A DNA stretch of 64,000 nucleotides. Origin: Fragilaria crotonensis. Its lineage: Eukaryota > Bacillariophyta > Fragilariophyceae > Fragilariales > Fragilariaceae. A program made the translations under genes and the position numbers. Below, in pieces: positions 1 through 11,165 of this stretch (position 1 is the first letter of the stretch; each line of letters opens with the position of its first letter). The stretch is from NCBI GenBank assembly GCA_022925895.1, contig JAKSYS010000196.1, positions 1 through 64,000 on the forward strand. Direction: 5' to 3'. The notes under the pieces were generated by a model, which was not told the origin of the DNA, ran no database searches, and saw nothing but the letters and a program-made list of their open reading frames with translations.

Positions 1-170
1 TTTTATCTAGAAACAGCCCCTTCTCCTTGGTAACTGAATTCAGTGATTTTGGACTTAATTCAGTAAGAGTTAACTATCCGATTATCTACCGGTACTGAAT
101 TTTTTTACTCACTTGTATGAGATGCCATGGCATGTTACTACAATCGGAACTTCCAACAATGCTCCTCATT

Positions 171-1080
171 GCATTTCCGACCATAACTTTGCTAGAGATT
201 ACTCAATTAAAAATCTAAAACAAGCGTTGCTGATCATAAAACAATACAAAGAATGTTAAGTAAAAGATTTTTAAACGAGATGCACCAGGTGACAAAAGAT
301 ACAACGATTTGCGAACCGGAAACCAAATTTTCGGTTGGGGTTGGAGCATGAATTTCATGACACCCAACTTCGCATTTCCAACCATTACTTTTCTAAAATT
401 TACTCAATTGCGAATCTGAAACGAGCGTTATTGAGCACATTACAATACAAAGAATAGTTAGTAGAAGACTTTGAAACGAAACAACGATTTGCGAACCTGA
501 AACCAAATTTTCGGTCGTGGTTGGAGTATGAATTTCATGACACCCAACTTCGCATTTCCAACCATAACGTTTCTTAAAGTCACTCAATTACAAATCTGAA
601 GCGAGCGTTTTTGAGTATATTACAATACGAAGAATAGTTAGTAGAAGACTTTGAAACGAGACGTACCAGGTGACGAAGACAACAACGATTTGCGAACCGG
701 AAACCGAGTTTTTGGTCGTGGTTGGAGCATGAATTTCATGACACCCAACTTCGCATTTCCAACCATAACGCTTCTTAAAGTCACTCAATTACAAATCTGA
801 AGCGAGCGTTTTTGAGTATATTACAATACGAAGAATAGTTAGTAGAAGACTTTGAAACGAGACTTACCAGGTGACGAAGGAAACAACGATTTGCAAGCCG
901 GATCTGGAGTTTTCGGTCGTTGTTAAGACGTGAAGAATGGCGAGCAATTTCATACTTCCGACCGTTTCTTAACTTAAATATGCTCCAATTACAAATCTGA
1001 AACGAGCATTATTGAGAGCGTTGCAGCCACTGCAAAGAATGTTTATAAGCAGAAGCTTAAACAAAACTTACCAATTCAAG
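171..1080 (-). repeat. Tandem repeat, about five ~200-bp units
   Basis: Units begin near 171, 371, 551, 752 and 963, each opening with a variant of GCATTTCCAACCATAAC. One unit is shortened to about 180 bp and the last is truncated. Read on the minus strand, most units contain a donor-like GGTAAGT or GGTACGT, a TACTAAC box and a pyrimidine-poor tract ending in CAG, so each unit resembles a small exon plus intron. All three frames hit a stop just after the putative acceptor, so a coding exon is not supported. The function is unknown. Confidence 0.8.
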
Positions 1081-1245
1081 AACTCATTTGTTGTGGATGA
1101 TTATGGTGCCGCAATGTATGTGCGTTTGTGCTGCTGATGACATGATGACGGCAACATACTGACCTCTATGGGCAAAGCTCTGTACCACCCGATGTAACCC
1201 CTTCCTTTGTAATTGTACCACCCAATGCTGAAAAAGACACACCCG
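1081..1245 (+). other. Left flank of LINE-a, possibly part of the DIRS-like fossil
   Basis: This stretch ends in a 17-bp sequence (TGAAAAAGACACACCCG, 1229-1245) that recurs at 8501-8517 on the far side of LINE-a. It is therefore the original left flank of the insertion site. The right-hand flank belongs to a DIRS-like element, so this piece probably does too, but no domain can be recognised in it. Confidence 0.45.
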
Positions 1246-1299
1246 TAGCGCAACTGAATGTTGACGCAGATGCTATGGCTACAAGGTACCAAATACATC
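1246..1299 (+). mobile_element. LINE-a, left piece (5'-truncated LINE, clade 2)
   Basis: This short piece encodes a peptide ending the RNase H region (AQLNVDAD), closely matching LNVDAD in LINE-d of this window. It is separated from the rest of LINE-a (7366-8500) by the Ty1/copia insertion at 1300-7365. The left border is the end of the 17-bp target duplication at 1245. The LINE was 5'-truncated when it inserted, since only the end of RNase H and the C-terminal region are present. Confidence 0.75.
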
Positions 1300-1623
1300 T
1301 GTTGCAGAAGTAGATCTTCCTAGATATACGTTGAGCGTTTAACTCCGTATAGTCTATCTCCAGGGGATCAACCGATGTTGAAAAATAGTCGGAAGTTGCT
1401 AAACAAACTTCGGTCCTACTTAACAGGATTGTTTCGAGAAAGTGATCTCGTGCGCAATCCTTTACTTTCTACTTTCAGCTTTTGCTTCGTTTCGGCCACA
1501 TGTCCCTTTACTACGTCTGCCCACGTGGTTCTACTGGCATGGTCCTTACCGCTTACTTCGTCCAGAGGCGACGTGTTGCGAGCAGGCGCGGAATCATGTG
1601 CATCGATTCGTCTTTCTTCAACA
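1300..1623 (-). repeat. LTR of Ty1/copia element (3' LTR in element orientation)
   Basis: It is 324 bp with terminal TGTTG/CAACA, and is identical by eye to the copy at 7042-7365. Confidence 0.93.
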
Positions 1624-4600
1624 CGCTCCTCGATAGATGCATTGGGGTCGCGGCGAAGGGAGTCAACGTGACGGTATCCTAAAATGACATCGCGGAAACG
1701 TCGAAACTGGGCTCCTTGGAGCGGCTTCAAAAATCGGCCAGCATTTCAAGCGTAGGGCAATGTCGGATGTGGATTCCATTGGCCTCTGTCCTGTCCTTGA
1801 TCCAGAAGTATCGTATGTTGATGTGCCTTGACTTTTGGCCTGCTGACATGCGTCCGTTCTCTCTAGTTTCATCGCACTTTCGTTATCCTGTCCCATAATA
1901 CTCTCTTTCATTTTGTAACCCTGCTTTTCCAGAAACATGTGCACCCAAATGATGTTCGGCAAATAGTCGCTCCAACCACTTCTGCCTCGGTGGAGCTCCT
2001 TGTGTTTAATTTTTGCTTTCCCGACTTGCAGATCAAACCTCCTGTTCGAATGACAACAAACCACCTGTGTGGCTTTTCATGTCGGGATGTACCGCATATG
2101 ATGCGTCAACCCACGATCTGATCTTTGCGACGTCATCGATTCCTATCGTGTACTTGTAGTGTAGAGTCCCATTCAGGTACTCCAGCACGCGCTTTAGTTT
2201 CTCCCAGTCGTCCGTCGTACTCGACACGCGCGTACAAAGGTAGATCACTGCCAGTAGTATATCCATGCGTGCTCTGATCGATACGTATAGGAGCTTGGCC
2301 ACGACACTGTGGAATACCTCAGCAGTCTTTCTGTCTAGGGGCGCAGCGTTGGGGTCGTCCTCAAATAAATCACGTCTCGCCGGAGTGGCAGCCGACCTGC
2401 GTATATTCATACCCGATTCTGCGATTGCTTCTTCCAGATAGTCGCGCATGGTTATCTCTGCGGTTCCATTTTGCTTGTACACAATTTTCATGCCGAGAAA
2501 ATGTGCTCGCGCCCTCGGGTGACCGTCATCTTTCCGAACCGCTCCTCAATCTGCTCAATTATTTGTGATACCACGTTCGCATCGACGTGGGAAATTTTCA
2601 TATCGTCCACGTACCATGCTATGGTGCACTGCTTTCCGTTGATGACCTTGTTCGCTATACATGGGTCGTATGGGTTCAGTACGAAACCCATCTTTTGCAG
2701 GTGCGAGTAGAAGAGCTTGTACCATAGCAGTGCGGACTGTACGCAACCATAGATCGCTTTGATTAGCCTCACGTAAAGCACCTTGACCGTTTTCGATCGT
2801 CACAAATGGAATGTATTTTGGATTCATCTCGCAGAGTATGTCCACCGATATTCCGTGAATTTCATTATCACATAGTCCTTCATGTAGGCCTTTAGGTAGG
2901 CGCCTGCTATATCGGATGTCCCAACGTCACGCTGTTCGTGCGCATCGATTCCAACGGAGATCATGAGCGAGTCGGTGGCCACGGTCGGGGAGGCCGTTTC
3001 CGATTTGTCATACAGTGATTTCTGCTTTCGTCCGTCAGCGACAGTTCTCCTTTGAGCTTTCCACACCTTTTCTCTTTGATAGTTGGGATTGCGCGAAGGG
3101 CTCCTCCTTCTGCTCCTTGGTTAGATTGTTCGGGTCGAGGGGCTCGTACACGTTCAAATCCTCGAACTGCGAAAACTCGGTCAGTAAGGCTTCGGCTCTC
3201 CGGCCGTGCTTCTTTATTCCTGCATTTGCTGACATTTGCGTCATTGTGTGTCCTCGCACAACGTTGTCGTCGCCAGTCATGATGTGCTTGAAAATGTCGT
3301 AGTATAGCAATTGGGTCGGCGGGAAATAGGATTTATTGCTGAAAGGCTCATCCATGGCGGCTCGGAATCGATGCGTGATCCGGTTGGACCTGTCTCGGAG
3401 GTCATATTGCACCCGTTGCGCTCCTTGGTTTGTGCTGGTTGCACCTCCGACCAGGGACGATGCTTCATCAATGTCGTCGCCCTCGATTTCCCTGCTTCGT
3501 ACCCGGCAGCGTCAGGGATGTCCTCAGGCTCCTCGATGTGAGCGTCGATGTCGTCCTCGGCGTCGACGGCGTCCTCGGCTTCGATGTCATCTTCGGGAAT
3601 GCCATCTTGGCGTCCTTCATCTCCATAGGCACCGTATTGGTAGTCGTCATCATCAGCACCGGATTGGTAGTCGGCGTCATCAGCAGCCCCATAGGATGCG
3701 TCGCGATCGTCGTCGGCGTCGGCGCCATGGGCTGCGTCGCGGTCCTCGGCAGCGTCTGCGTCGTATGCTACGCGTCGTCATGCTGTCGCTGGTGCATGGG
3801 CGCCTTGGTCCGGGACCGTGAGAACGGGGAGGAACATCGTGAGCAGCAGCGTCAGCATGTAGGTCGGCGAGTTCGGAAGCGTCGACGGAGGAGAAATCGC
3901 CAGCGGCGAGGGGGTCGGTGGGGACACGAGCGGGGCGGACGTAGTCCCGATCGTACTCGTCGTCGGGGACGGGGTGGTCGGGGCGCCATTCGACGACGAG
4001 ACCGGTCTCTGGATAAGCGGTTGGTCTTCGAGTTTCGCAAGGGCCTCAACGCGAGCGATGGCCGTGTCAGTCATGGGTAGAGCGGTCCAGCGGTGGCGAG
4101 CGACGCGGAAACCAGAGGCAAGGGAGAGAAAAATAGTCGCCTTGGGCATTACCGGTGGGGGTAAGGGCAATGGCGCCAAGGGTCCGCGCGCGAATGGTGT
4201 TGGACGGTTCGTGGTTGTCGAACAGTTGCACGTACGAGCCAAATTCCAGACGGAGGTGGTTGTAGTCAGGGGGGAACACCCGTTACCGGAAAGGGGACTG
4301 AGAGACTCGGAGATGCCGGGAGCAGGGAACATGTTGAGGCACCGGACGACATCGACAACCATGTGCTCGATCATAATTTTGGGAGCCGCGTGAAGGGCAA
4401 ACCGTGCACGCAAGCTCGAAGGCGCTCCTTGACAGTACGTATGGAACGCTCGACCTCCCCGACGTGGCTGTCGGCGGGCACAATATCGACGCGAACGGGT
4501 GAAGGTCGTCCCTGATGCATGCGAATTCGTGATCGCCATGGATCGCGACGATGTTGAAACCTCGTGAGGTATACGTGCGGCAGACGGTAGTCAGCTCGTG

Positions 4601-7041
4601 CAGGATGGTGGAGCGTGTGCGGTCGGACACGAGACGCACCGTGCGAAAGAAAATGTTGCGGGAGATGGTGTGGAAGAAAATGTGCCCTTGCACAAAGAAA
4701 AAATCCACGCACAGGGTGACGTCGCGGTGATGCTCAAGCACGGAGGGGGGTAGAGCCACGGCAGTGAAATTCGGGGCTCGCGGTGCAACACCGGCGCGCG
4801 TGGTCTTCCCTTTGAGGGTTGCGATGTCAGGCCCGTAGATCGTGAGCGCACGCTTGGCGTCCAGAGAAGTGACGGGGCAGTTCCGAATACACCCACTGTC
4901 GAGGATACGCTGGAATTCGGCCTCGCTGGGGCGGCCGATGGCGCGGTAGAGCGTGCGTGCCATGTCGGCGTTCGCAATGTCGCGCCGACTAAAGTTTCTT
5001 CTGTTCCGCCACCGTGGACACCAGAGTATAGGCACCAACGTTATTGCTACTATTACTCGGAAAATATACGTAAAGCCCGCACTCGTGCTCGACGAACTTC
5101 ATGGTGGAGCCATCGAGGCGGTGGACGTGCATGGCAGGCTCGGCTATCGTGTCCATCGTAACACGGCACACCTTGCGTACGTCGGCGAGCGAGAGGATAT
5201 TCGCTATGGACGCCGGATTGAACCACACGGGTCCGAGGTTTGGGAAATCACCCACGAGCGTGGAGTCCTGGAACCTCCGTTCGTAACCGCCCTGAGAGTA
5301 CGGTCGCTCGGCCGAATGTTGGTGAGCATGTCGGGGTTCCTGAAAACCGAGATCGTAGATTGCGAGTCAAGCAATATCCACGATGGGTCGATTGCGGTCG
5401 TCCCTGCGCCAACATGAGTCCGTACTGCAGGAGGGTGGTTCCGGAGGTGGTGCTGCTCGCCTGTTCGTCCGACAGTCCGATGCATAGTGTCCAGTGTTGT
5501 TGCACCTGTAGCACGTGATCCTTCGTGCGTCACGCCATTCGTACCTGGCGTGCTCGTGGATCGCTGTGCGAAAGTCATGGCGCTTCCTTCGTTCGCAGCG
5601 CTCGCTTGCGCAGGCGTCGTGCTGGACTCGCTGGCGACGGCGCTGTTCCGGGCACGGTACGTGGCGTTCACAGGCGTCCGGTAGTTCACGAGCAAGCTGT
5701 AAGCGGACGTGATGTCGGTGGGATACTCATCCTTACCTTTACTGTACTGGTTCGCAAGATCAGCCACTAAGGTTCCGTATCTCGTGGGATCTGAGCCGCG
5801 AATGAGAGCGGCGGCCAGGGTGCAGTCACGTGCAATCCTTGCCCTTTCCTCGGCGGTGTACATGGTTCCGTCGTCCTTGGTCTCCGGCGCGAGCTTGGAT
5901 TCAGTACCAGCGTTCCGCCGTGGTACTCAATCGTATCGGTGTGGCTCTTCATGGCCTCCAAGTAGCTGTCGGCGCTCTGTCCCTGCTGCTGTCTGCAGTT
6001 GAGGAATGCAGCGGTGGCGTCCAGCATGGAGATGTACCCGTTGTGTTTTGCATCGAACTGCATCGTGATCGCCTTGATGTTGTTGAGCAACCATTCGCAG
6101 TCGTCTTCTTTCGCACTGGCTGCGTATCCGTCCAGGGACTTCACCTTAGCCTTCATGGCTTCGCTGCACTGGCCCCAGATGACGGCCTGAAGTGCTGCCA
6201 GGTTGCCTCGTAGCACTCGTTTGCGCTTCGCGTAGTCACGTATGTCCTCGTTCCAGATTGCGAGGTCAGTCTCGTCTGCGTCTGGTCCAGGTCTCATGGG
6301 CTTCTCGAGTGTGGAGTTTCATCTCCGTGGCAAATAAGGTTGCAAGGTCCTCGGCATACTTGAGGTTCTTCTTCGCGTACCCTTCGAGGGCTTCTACTGT
6401 CTTTGCATACTGTCGCCGGTCGGTCTGCTCGTCATAACACTCGAACACGTTGCCGTTCATCTCGGTTGTCGTTCCTTTAAAACCTGTGGTTCTTGGTGGT
6501 CGGTGGCTTCCTCGCCCGCTTTGCTGGCCTCTGCCGCTTCTTCCGCTACGGTTCCGCTGTCCACCGCGTCCCGCTCTGCCTCCGCTTCTGCCTGTCTCTG
6601 TGGTCAAACCACTCACGTTCGTATCTCCGGCTGTGCTGTTATTGCTGCTCATTATGGCGTCGTCTGTATTTCCAGGTTGTTCGGGGCCTCCAGGTGTTTG
6701 TTCCGTTGTCGGTGCGTATGTGCACTTGGTCGGGTATGATCTTCGTTACAGTGGCCAGTCGTTCCTTCTCCTCAGTCCAAGATATCCCTGCGGTTGCGGG
6801 CTTTCTGACTTTGTTGATAATTCGCACGCGGTCGCCTCTTCTGAATCCGTAGGGCACTTGCGCGTGGCCTTCCTGCCTGCGCCCTTCAGCAGCCCCTAGG
6901 ATGCGTGCTCCTTTGCCAGTTCTATTCGCCCGTTCTAGCGCAGTTACAATTTCTGCCTCCTGATCTTGAGTACTCGTAGTTCGGCTATGAGTTCGTCAAC
7001 CGATCTCTTCTTCCATCTAGTTCGAACCTTTCTCGAAACAA

Positions 7042-7365
7042 TGTTGCAGAAGTAGATCTTCCTAGATATACGTTGAGCGTTTAACTCCGTATAGTCTATC
7101 TCCAGGGGATCAACCGATGTTGAAAAATAGTCGGAAGTTGCTAAACAAACTTCGGTCCTACTTAACAGGATTGTTTCGAGAAAGTGATCTCGTGCGCAAT
7201 CCTTTACTTTCTACTTTCAGCTTTTGCTTCGTTTCGGCCACATGTCCCTTTACTACGTCTGCCCACGTGGTTCTACTGGCATGGTCCTTACCGCTTACTT
7301 CGTCCAGAGGCGACGTGTTGCGAGCAGGCGCGGAATCATGTGCATCGATTCGTCTTTCTTCAACA
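7042..7365 (-). repeat. LTR of Ty1/copia element (5' LTR in element orientation)
   Basis: It is 324 bp and matches 1300-1623. The primer-binding region should lie just inside it on the minus strand (downstream of 7042). The sequence there contains a tRNA T-arm-like GGTTCGAAC, but I could not match it to a particular tRNA 3' end. Confidence 0.92.
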
Positions 7366-8500
7366 ACATCACGGCCGTTGCCGCCCCTCGGCTCTAATGA
7401 CAACGACGGCAAAAGTTCATCTCGAATTACCGTCGGGAAGTATTACCTCGCAGTACGGTGCCGCTTTACGACTCCAGGCTACGTATGAACCGCTGATGAC
7501 ATATCTCTGTGAACAGAACGGATGGAATCCACGAGTATGTAGGTTGATAAATTGGCAGGCTCATAGCGGAAGTTTGAAAAAGCGGCTACAGCATCAGGTA
7601 CATTACATCAAACTTGTTCACGGAATATTGCCCACAGGAAAACGACAATTTCGGAACGACCAAGTGCGATCGCAATGCCCCGCATGTAAACGCGCCGGCG
7701 AGGATTGGCAGCATATCCTAATGTGCGATTGTAAGTCTAGGGTGACCTGGAGAACAGAGATGGTCGAGGCCTTAAAGGCTAAGTGCAAGGCGCTCGGTAC
7801 CAGGCCTTTACTTACACGAGTATTAATCGAGGGGATCAGTGGTTGGCTCCTCCAAGGCGATCAGTTTCGGTTGTGTTCAGACAAATTTTCGCACGATGTC
7901 CATCGGCTTATCTGTCATCAAAATGAAGTGGGTTGGCGTCATGTTTTTCTGGGGAGATTTTGCTTCGAATGGTGTCATCTTCAAGACGAATTTTACTCCC
8001 GCACGTCGGAGGCACGGGGGGAAAATGCTTGGACAGGTCTACGGTGGCAGGTATCTATTATTGGAGAGATATGGGATCAATGGCGCGTCCTATGGCACCT
8101 TCGGAATCACGAACTCCATGGAGCAACGGTTAGTCAACAAACCATGGCAGAAATCCGAAACATTCAACGCGACCTACGGAATATCTACGACAAGAAAGCG
8201 CTTATGGAGCCAAACGTTCAGGAATTACTGTATGCGGATATGAATGCTCACATGGATAAACCACCATGGTTCAATAGGAATTGGTTAGCAATTCATGGTC
8301 CTCTGGCAAAAGCGAGTATCAAAAGAGCACGAGATAAGGCGATTCAAGGCGTGAAGTCTATTCGACAGTATTTTTCTCCACGATGAGTGGGAAGCTGGTA
8401 CGACAGTAGTGTGTACTCCAAACCGAGTATGGCACTACCGTATGGGTCGAGTTCCTCTAGACACGGGAACAGCGGCAGTATGTAAAATAGATTTCAAGTT
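7366..8500 (+). mobile_element. LINE-a, right piece: C-terminal ORF2 region and 3' UTR
   Basis: After the 5-bp duplication left by the LTR element, an open frame runs to a stop at 8384-8386. It encodes the C-terminal region of a LINE polymerase protein: a CCHC finger of form CPxC-x7-H-x4-C (CPACKRAGEDWQHILMC, about 7677-7727), a conserved region with LGRFCFEW, and the ending VKSIRQYFSPR. The protein is collinear with LINE-d (27032-28279). The 3' UTR ends AGCGGCAG-A-GTAAAATAGATTT, shared with LINE-d. The right target duplication is at 8501-8517. The frame is intact in this piece, but the element lacks endonuclease and reverse transcriptase, so it is dead. Confidence 0.85.
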
Positions 8501-9073
8501 TGAAAAAGACACACCCGATGCAAGAACTACTCTGGGTAAGTTAGCAATACTGTTTAATCAACAAGTGCAAAATTTAGGCTGGCGGGCAGCAGTAGCCTCC
8601 CATAGAGGACGATCCCACATCAACGCAAGCGTACACCGCCTACCACACAGAGCCGCACGCCTGCTGAGGCATTTGGGACGACGAGGAGCCAGCGTAACCG
8701 TGAGCACGGCGCCCGGGACACGCCAACAGCGCGACGACGCCTTACGACGGGGACCGCATAAGTCTTCACAGAGTGAGCGCGAATTCGTGAGCGCGGAGAT
8801 GGTTGACTTCTGTCGCCAGGGATACTGGATGGTCTTGCCGTATAGCACAGTGGCTGCCTGGCCTATGCTGCCAATATCGCCCCTCGGCGTGGTGCCACAG
8901 CGCGACAGGCGACCCAGGCTAATAGTTGACTACTCTTTCTCACAGCTGAACGCTGACACACTACGTCTGGCTCCCGCGGAGGCCATGCAGTTCGGGCGGG
9001 CTCTGCAGCGCGTCTTAACACGGATTGTGCACGCCGACCCACGCTATGGGCCGGTTCATCTGGCAAAGATCGA
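8501..9073 (+). mobile_element. DIRS-like (tyrosine-recombinase) retroelement fossil, segment 1
   Basis: This is the N-terminal part of a reverse transcriptase of DIRS type, recognisable from RPRLIVDYSFSQLN and the upstream region with AEMVDFCRQGYWMVLPY. The segment is cut off at 9073 by a 1.1-kb insertion with a 16-bp target duplication. It begins with the right-hand copy of the LINE-a target duplication. The element is broken up by at least three insertions and is the oldest layer of the nest. Confidence 0.8.
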
Positions 9074-9340
9074 AACAAAACAAAACAAAAACTAATTATC
9101 GGGTTTTCACCGCGTGACAACCGCACGGATGTCACAGTGTACCCCGCTCCAGCAGGCTAGGCCGACGAGAGCTCATTTATTAACTATAACCTAAAACTTG
9201 CATCCATGGAAGTGAAAATAGCCATTGGTCAGGTGCGTAGGGAGGATGGCTGAAGTGGGGGATGATCCTGTGAAGAGTGGAGCCCTGCAGAGTAGTTGCA
9301 TACCGGCTTGCAGTATGACCATACACAGTAGGGGGAAGGC

Positions 9341-9815
9341 TGGTAGAACAGTGGTTGGTAGGATGGTAGTTGGTCGGACAGTAGTTGGTCGGATAGTAGT
9401 TGGAAAAGCAGTAGTCAGTAGGACGGTAGTCGGTAGAAAAGTGGACGGTAGGAAAGTGGACGGTAGGAAAGTGGACGGTAGAAAATTGGACGGTAGAAAA
9501 GTGGACGGTAGGAGGGGTGGACGGTGGAAAAATGGACGGTAGAACAGTAGTCGGTGGAACAATAGTTGGTAGAGCAGTAGTCAGTAGGACGGTAGTCAGT
9601 TGTACAGTAGTCCGTAGAACGGCAGTCGGTAGAACGGCAGTCGGTTGAACGGTACGAGGAGCAGTAGTCGGTAGAACGGTAGTCGGTAGAACGGTAGTCG
9701 GTAGAACGGTAGTGGGAAGAACGGTAGTCGGAAGAACAGTAATCGGTAGAACGGTAGTCGGTAGAATAGTAGTTGGTAGGACGGTAGTCAGTTGAACGGT
9801 AGTCAGTAGTCGGAA
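9341..9815 (-). repeat. Minisatellite of 15-bp units
   Basis: About 30 degenerate copies of GGTAGAACGGTAGTC and relatives. On the minus strand a frame reads as repeats of TDYRS, but there is no sign that it is translated. It lies inside the 1.1-kb composite element. Confidence 0.9.
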
Positions 9816-9903
9816 GGTGGTGGTTCACAGAGAGCGCGGAAATTTGTTTGATTGTATTATCAGCTGCGTGGAATGCATACCAGGTACGTACGTAGGAATT
9901 GAA

Positions 9904-10062
9904 TTATGGTGCTGAAAAAATGTCATCAAGCCTTTCAAGTTTCTCATCTCCCTGCTGCTCTTTGGAGTTCATTTTTTGAAGGACATCATTGTGCTGGCCA
10001 GTAGGACAGGAATCAATGGGCGAATCGAAGCGAGGGGGTTCGGGGGCCCCCTCTTTGCTCAT
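9904..10062 (-). CDS. Small hypothetical ORF (52 aa) in the composite element
   Basis: The ATG at 10062 opens a 52-residue frame beginning MSKEGAPEPPRFDSP and ending DDIFSAP. It is charged and rich in Pro, Glu and Asp, with no membrane segment and no recognised domain. It sits just downstream of the 5' end of the composite in element orientation. It could be a captured piece of host transcript or chance, since it is short and nothing else supports it. Confidence 0.25.
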   Translation of the reverse strand: MSKEGAPEPPRFDSPIDSCPTGQHNDVLQKMNSKEQQGDEKLERLDDIFSAP

Positions 10063-10170
10063 CTTTGTGTTGCGCTCTAAGTCTTGTAGAAACAATACCA
10101 AGAAACGGACGACGGACAGGAAGGTGGTACAAAAACTCGGGACGAAAAAAGTGTATCTGGCAAAGATCGA

Positions 10171-11055
10171 CATTGCCGACGGCTTTTACCGCGTTTGGCT
10201 CCAAGCCGACGACGTATTGAAACTGGGCGTGGGACTGCCGACACACCCACAAGGCGTCCCACTCATTGCATTCCCTTTAGCATTGCCAATTGGGTGGGTC
10301 GAATCCCCCCATACTTCACTGCCTTCACCGAAACGGTCTGCGATTTGGCTAATTACTCCATCAATGACTCGCAACCCGATGCTGCACGCCGCCACCAATG
10401 GAGGGCGGCACATCGCCTCGAACGGATAGCGGACACCGCCCCGAGGCACCACACAGCACAACCTCAGCTAGCACGGCGCCTGTCGTTCCCACCAGCAGCA
10501 CACTCGCCGGCCGTACGCGCGCACCAGTTGCTGCCGTCGACGTTTACGTCAATGATTTCCTGTTGATGGCCCAAACCCACACATCGTCAGAAGGTAATGC
10601 GTGCAACCTTGCATGCTATCGATGAAGTATTTCGTCCCCTCGATCCCACGGATCCACCGGACCGAAAGGAGCCTGCTTCCGTGAAGAAAATGCTCAAAGG
10701 GGACGCGCAATGGTCTACCTTCAAGCGCATTCTAGGATGGGATATCGATACCGAAACATCCACCCTTCACCTCCCGATTCACCGCGTCGATCGACTGCGC
10801 GAACTGCTCAGTTGGCTGTCCCTCCGCACACACAACTCTCCGTCAAACGCTGGCACCAAGTGCTCGGTGAACTGCGATCCATGTCCCCCGCCTTGCCAGG
10901 CACCCGAGGGCTGTTCTCTGTTCTGCAGGCAGCCCTCGGTAGTGCCACCAGGAATCGGATCCGCCTGGGACAGCACATTCAGGATGTCGCCGACCTACAC
11001 GTCTCCAAGAGTTAGTCCCAACCGCACCGTCCGACGTTGGCGCATGCGACGCATG
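10171..11055 (+). mobile_element. DIRS-like retroelement fossil, segment 2
   Basis: It resumes immediately after the 16-bp target duplication with the palm region of the reverse transcriptase (IDIADGFYRVWL; a QGVPLIAFPLALP block) and the downstream connection. It ends at the 15-bp duplication where LINE-c inserted. It is broken, with several apparent breaks. Confidence 0.78.
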
Positions 11056-11165
11056 TCAAACGGGAATGGGACACAATTTCTAGTATCAAGAATTTGAAAC
11101 ACCAGTCCGTCCGTCGCCCGTTTTGCAGTATAACAACCAACGAAGCCGTCTCGTGCGTCACCACC

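Larger units (their letters stand above)
1300..7365 (-). mobile_element. Ty1/copia LTR retrotransposon inserted in LINE-a (fossil)
   Basis: The element is bounded by two 324-bp LTRs that begin TGTTG and end CAACA. It is flanked by the 5-bp target duplication ACATC (1295-1299 and 7366-7370). Its genes run on the minus strand in the Ty1/copia order: gag with a CCHC zinc knuckle (about 6650-5440), protease (about 5400-5200), integrase (about 5100-4280), a low-complexity Pro/Thr/Ser/Arg-rich stretch (about 4280-3420), reverse transcriptase (about 3410-2480) and RNase H (about 2490-1660). The coding region is broken, with roughly ten apparent breaks. The LTRs show no difference by eye, so the insertion is very recent on the genomic time scale. 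Confidence 0.93.
9074..10154 (-). mobile_element. Non-autonomous LINE-mobilised composite with internal minisatellite
   Basis: This 1081-bp insert is flanked by the 16-bp duplication ATCTGGCAAAGATCGA (9058-9073 and 10155-10170). On the minus strand it runs: short leader, a 52-codon ORF (10062-9904), about 480 bp of 15-bp tandem repeats, then a 3' end closely resembling that of LINE-c and LINE-e (GGGGTACAC, hairpin, GGTG-AACCC-ATAATTAG) and a (TTTTG)n tail touching the duplication. It encodes no endonuclease or reverse transcriptase, so it was presumably copied by a LINE of the c/e clade. In layout it recalls SINE-VNTR composites such as SVA; that comparison is inference. Confidence 0.8.

Noticed and set aside
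171-1080. The tandem units as a CRISPR array
   Set aside because: The units are ~200 bp and similar along their whole length; there are no short repeats separated by unique spacers, and the DNA is eukaryotic.
1101-1298. 65-codon minus frame as a small gene
   Set aside because: It spans the LINE-a target duplication and LINE-a left piece in the opposite orientation, so it is a chance frame.
3336-4539. Long overlapping frames on both strands (for example 3430-4080 plus) as a gene
   Set aside because: They are shadows of the low-complexity, GC-rich stretch inside the minus-strand Ty1/copia element.
9415-9828. The TDYRS repeat frame as a structural protein
   Set aside because: It is simply the translation of a 15-bp minisatellite, with no start context and no conserved domain.
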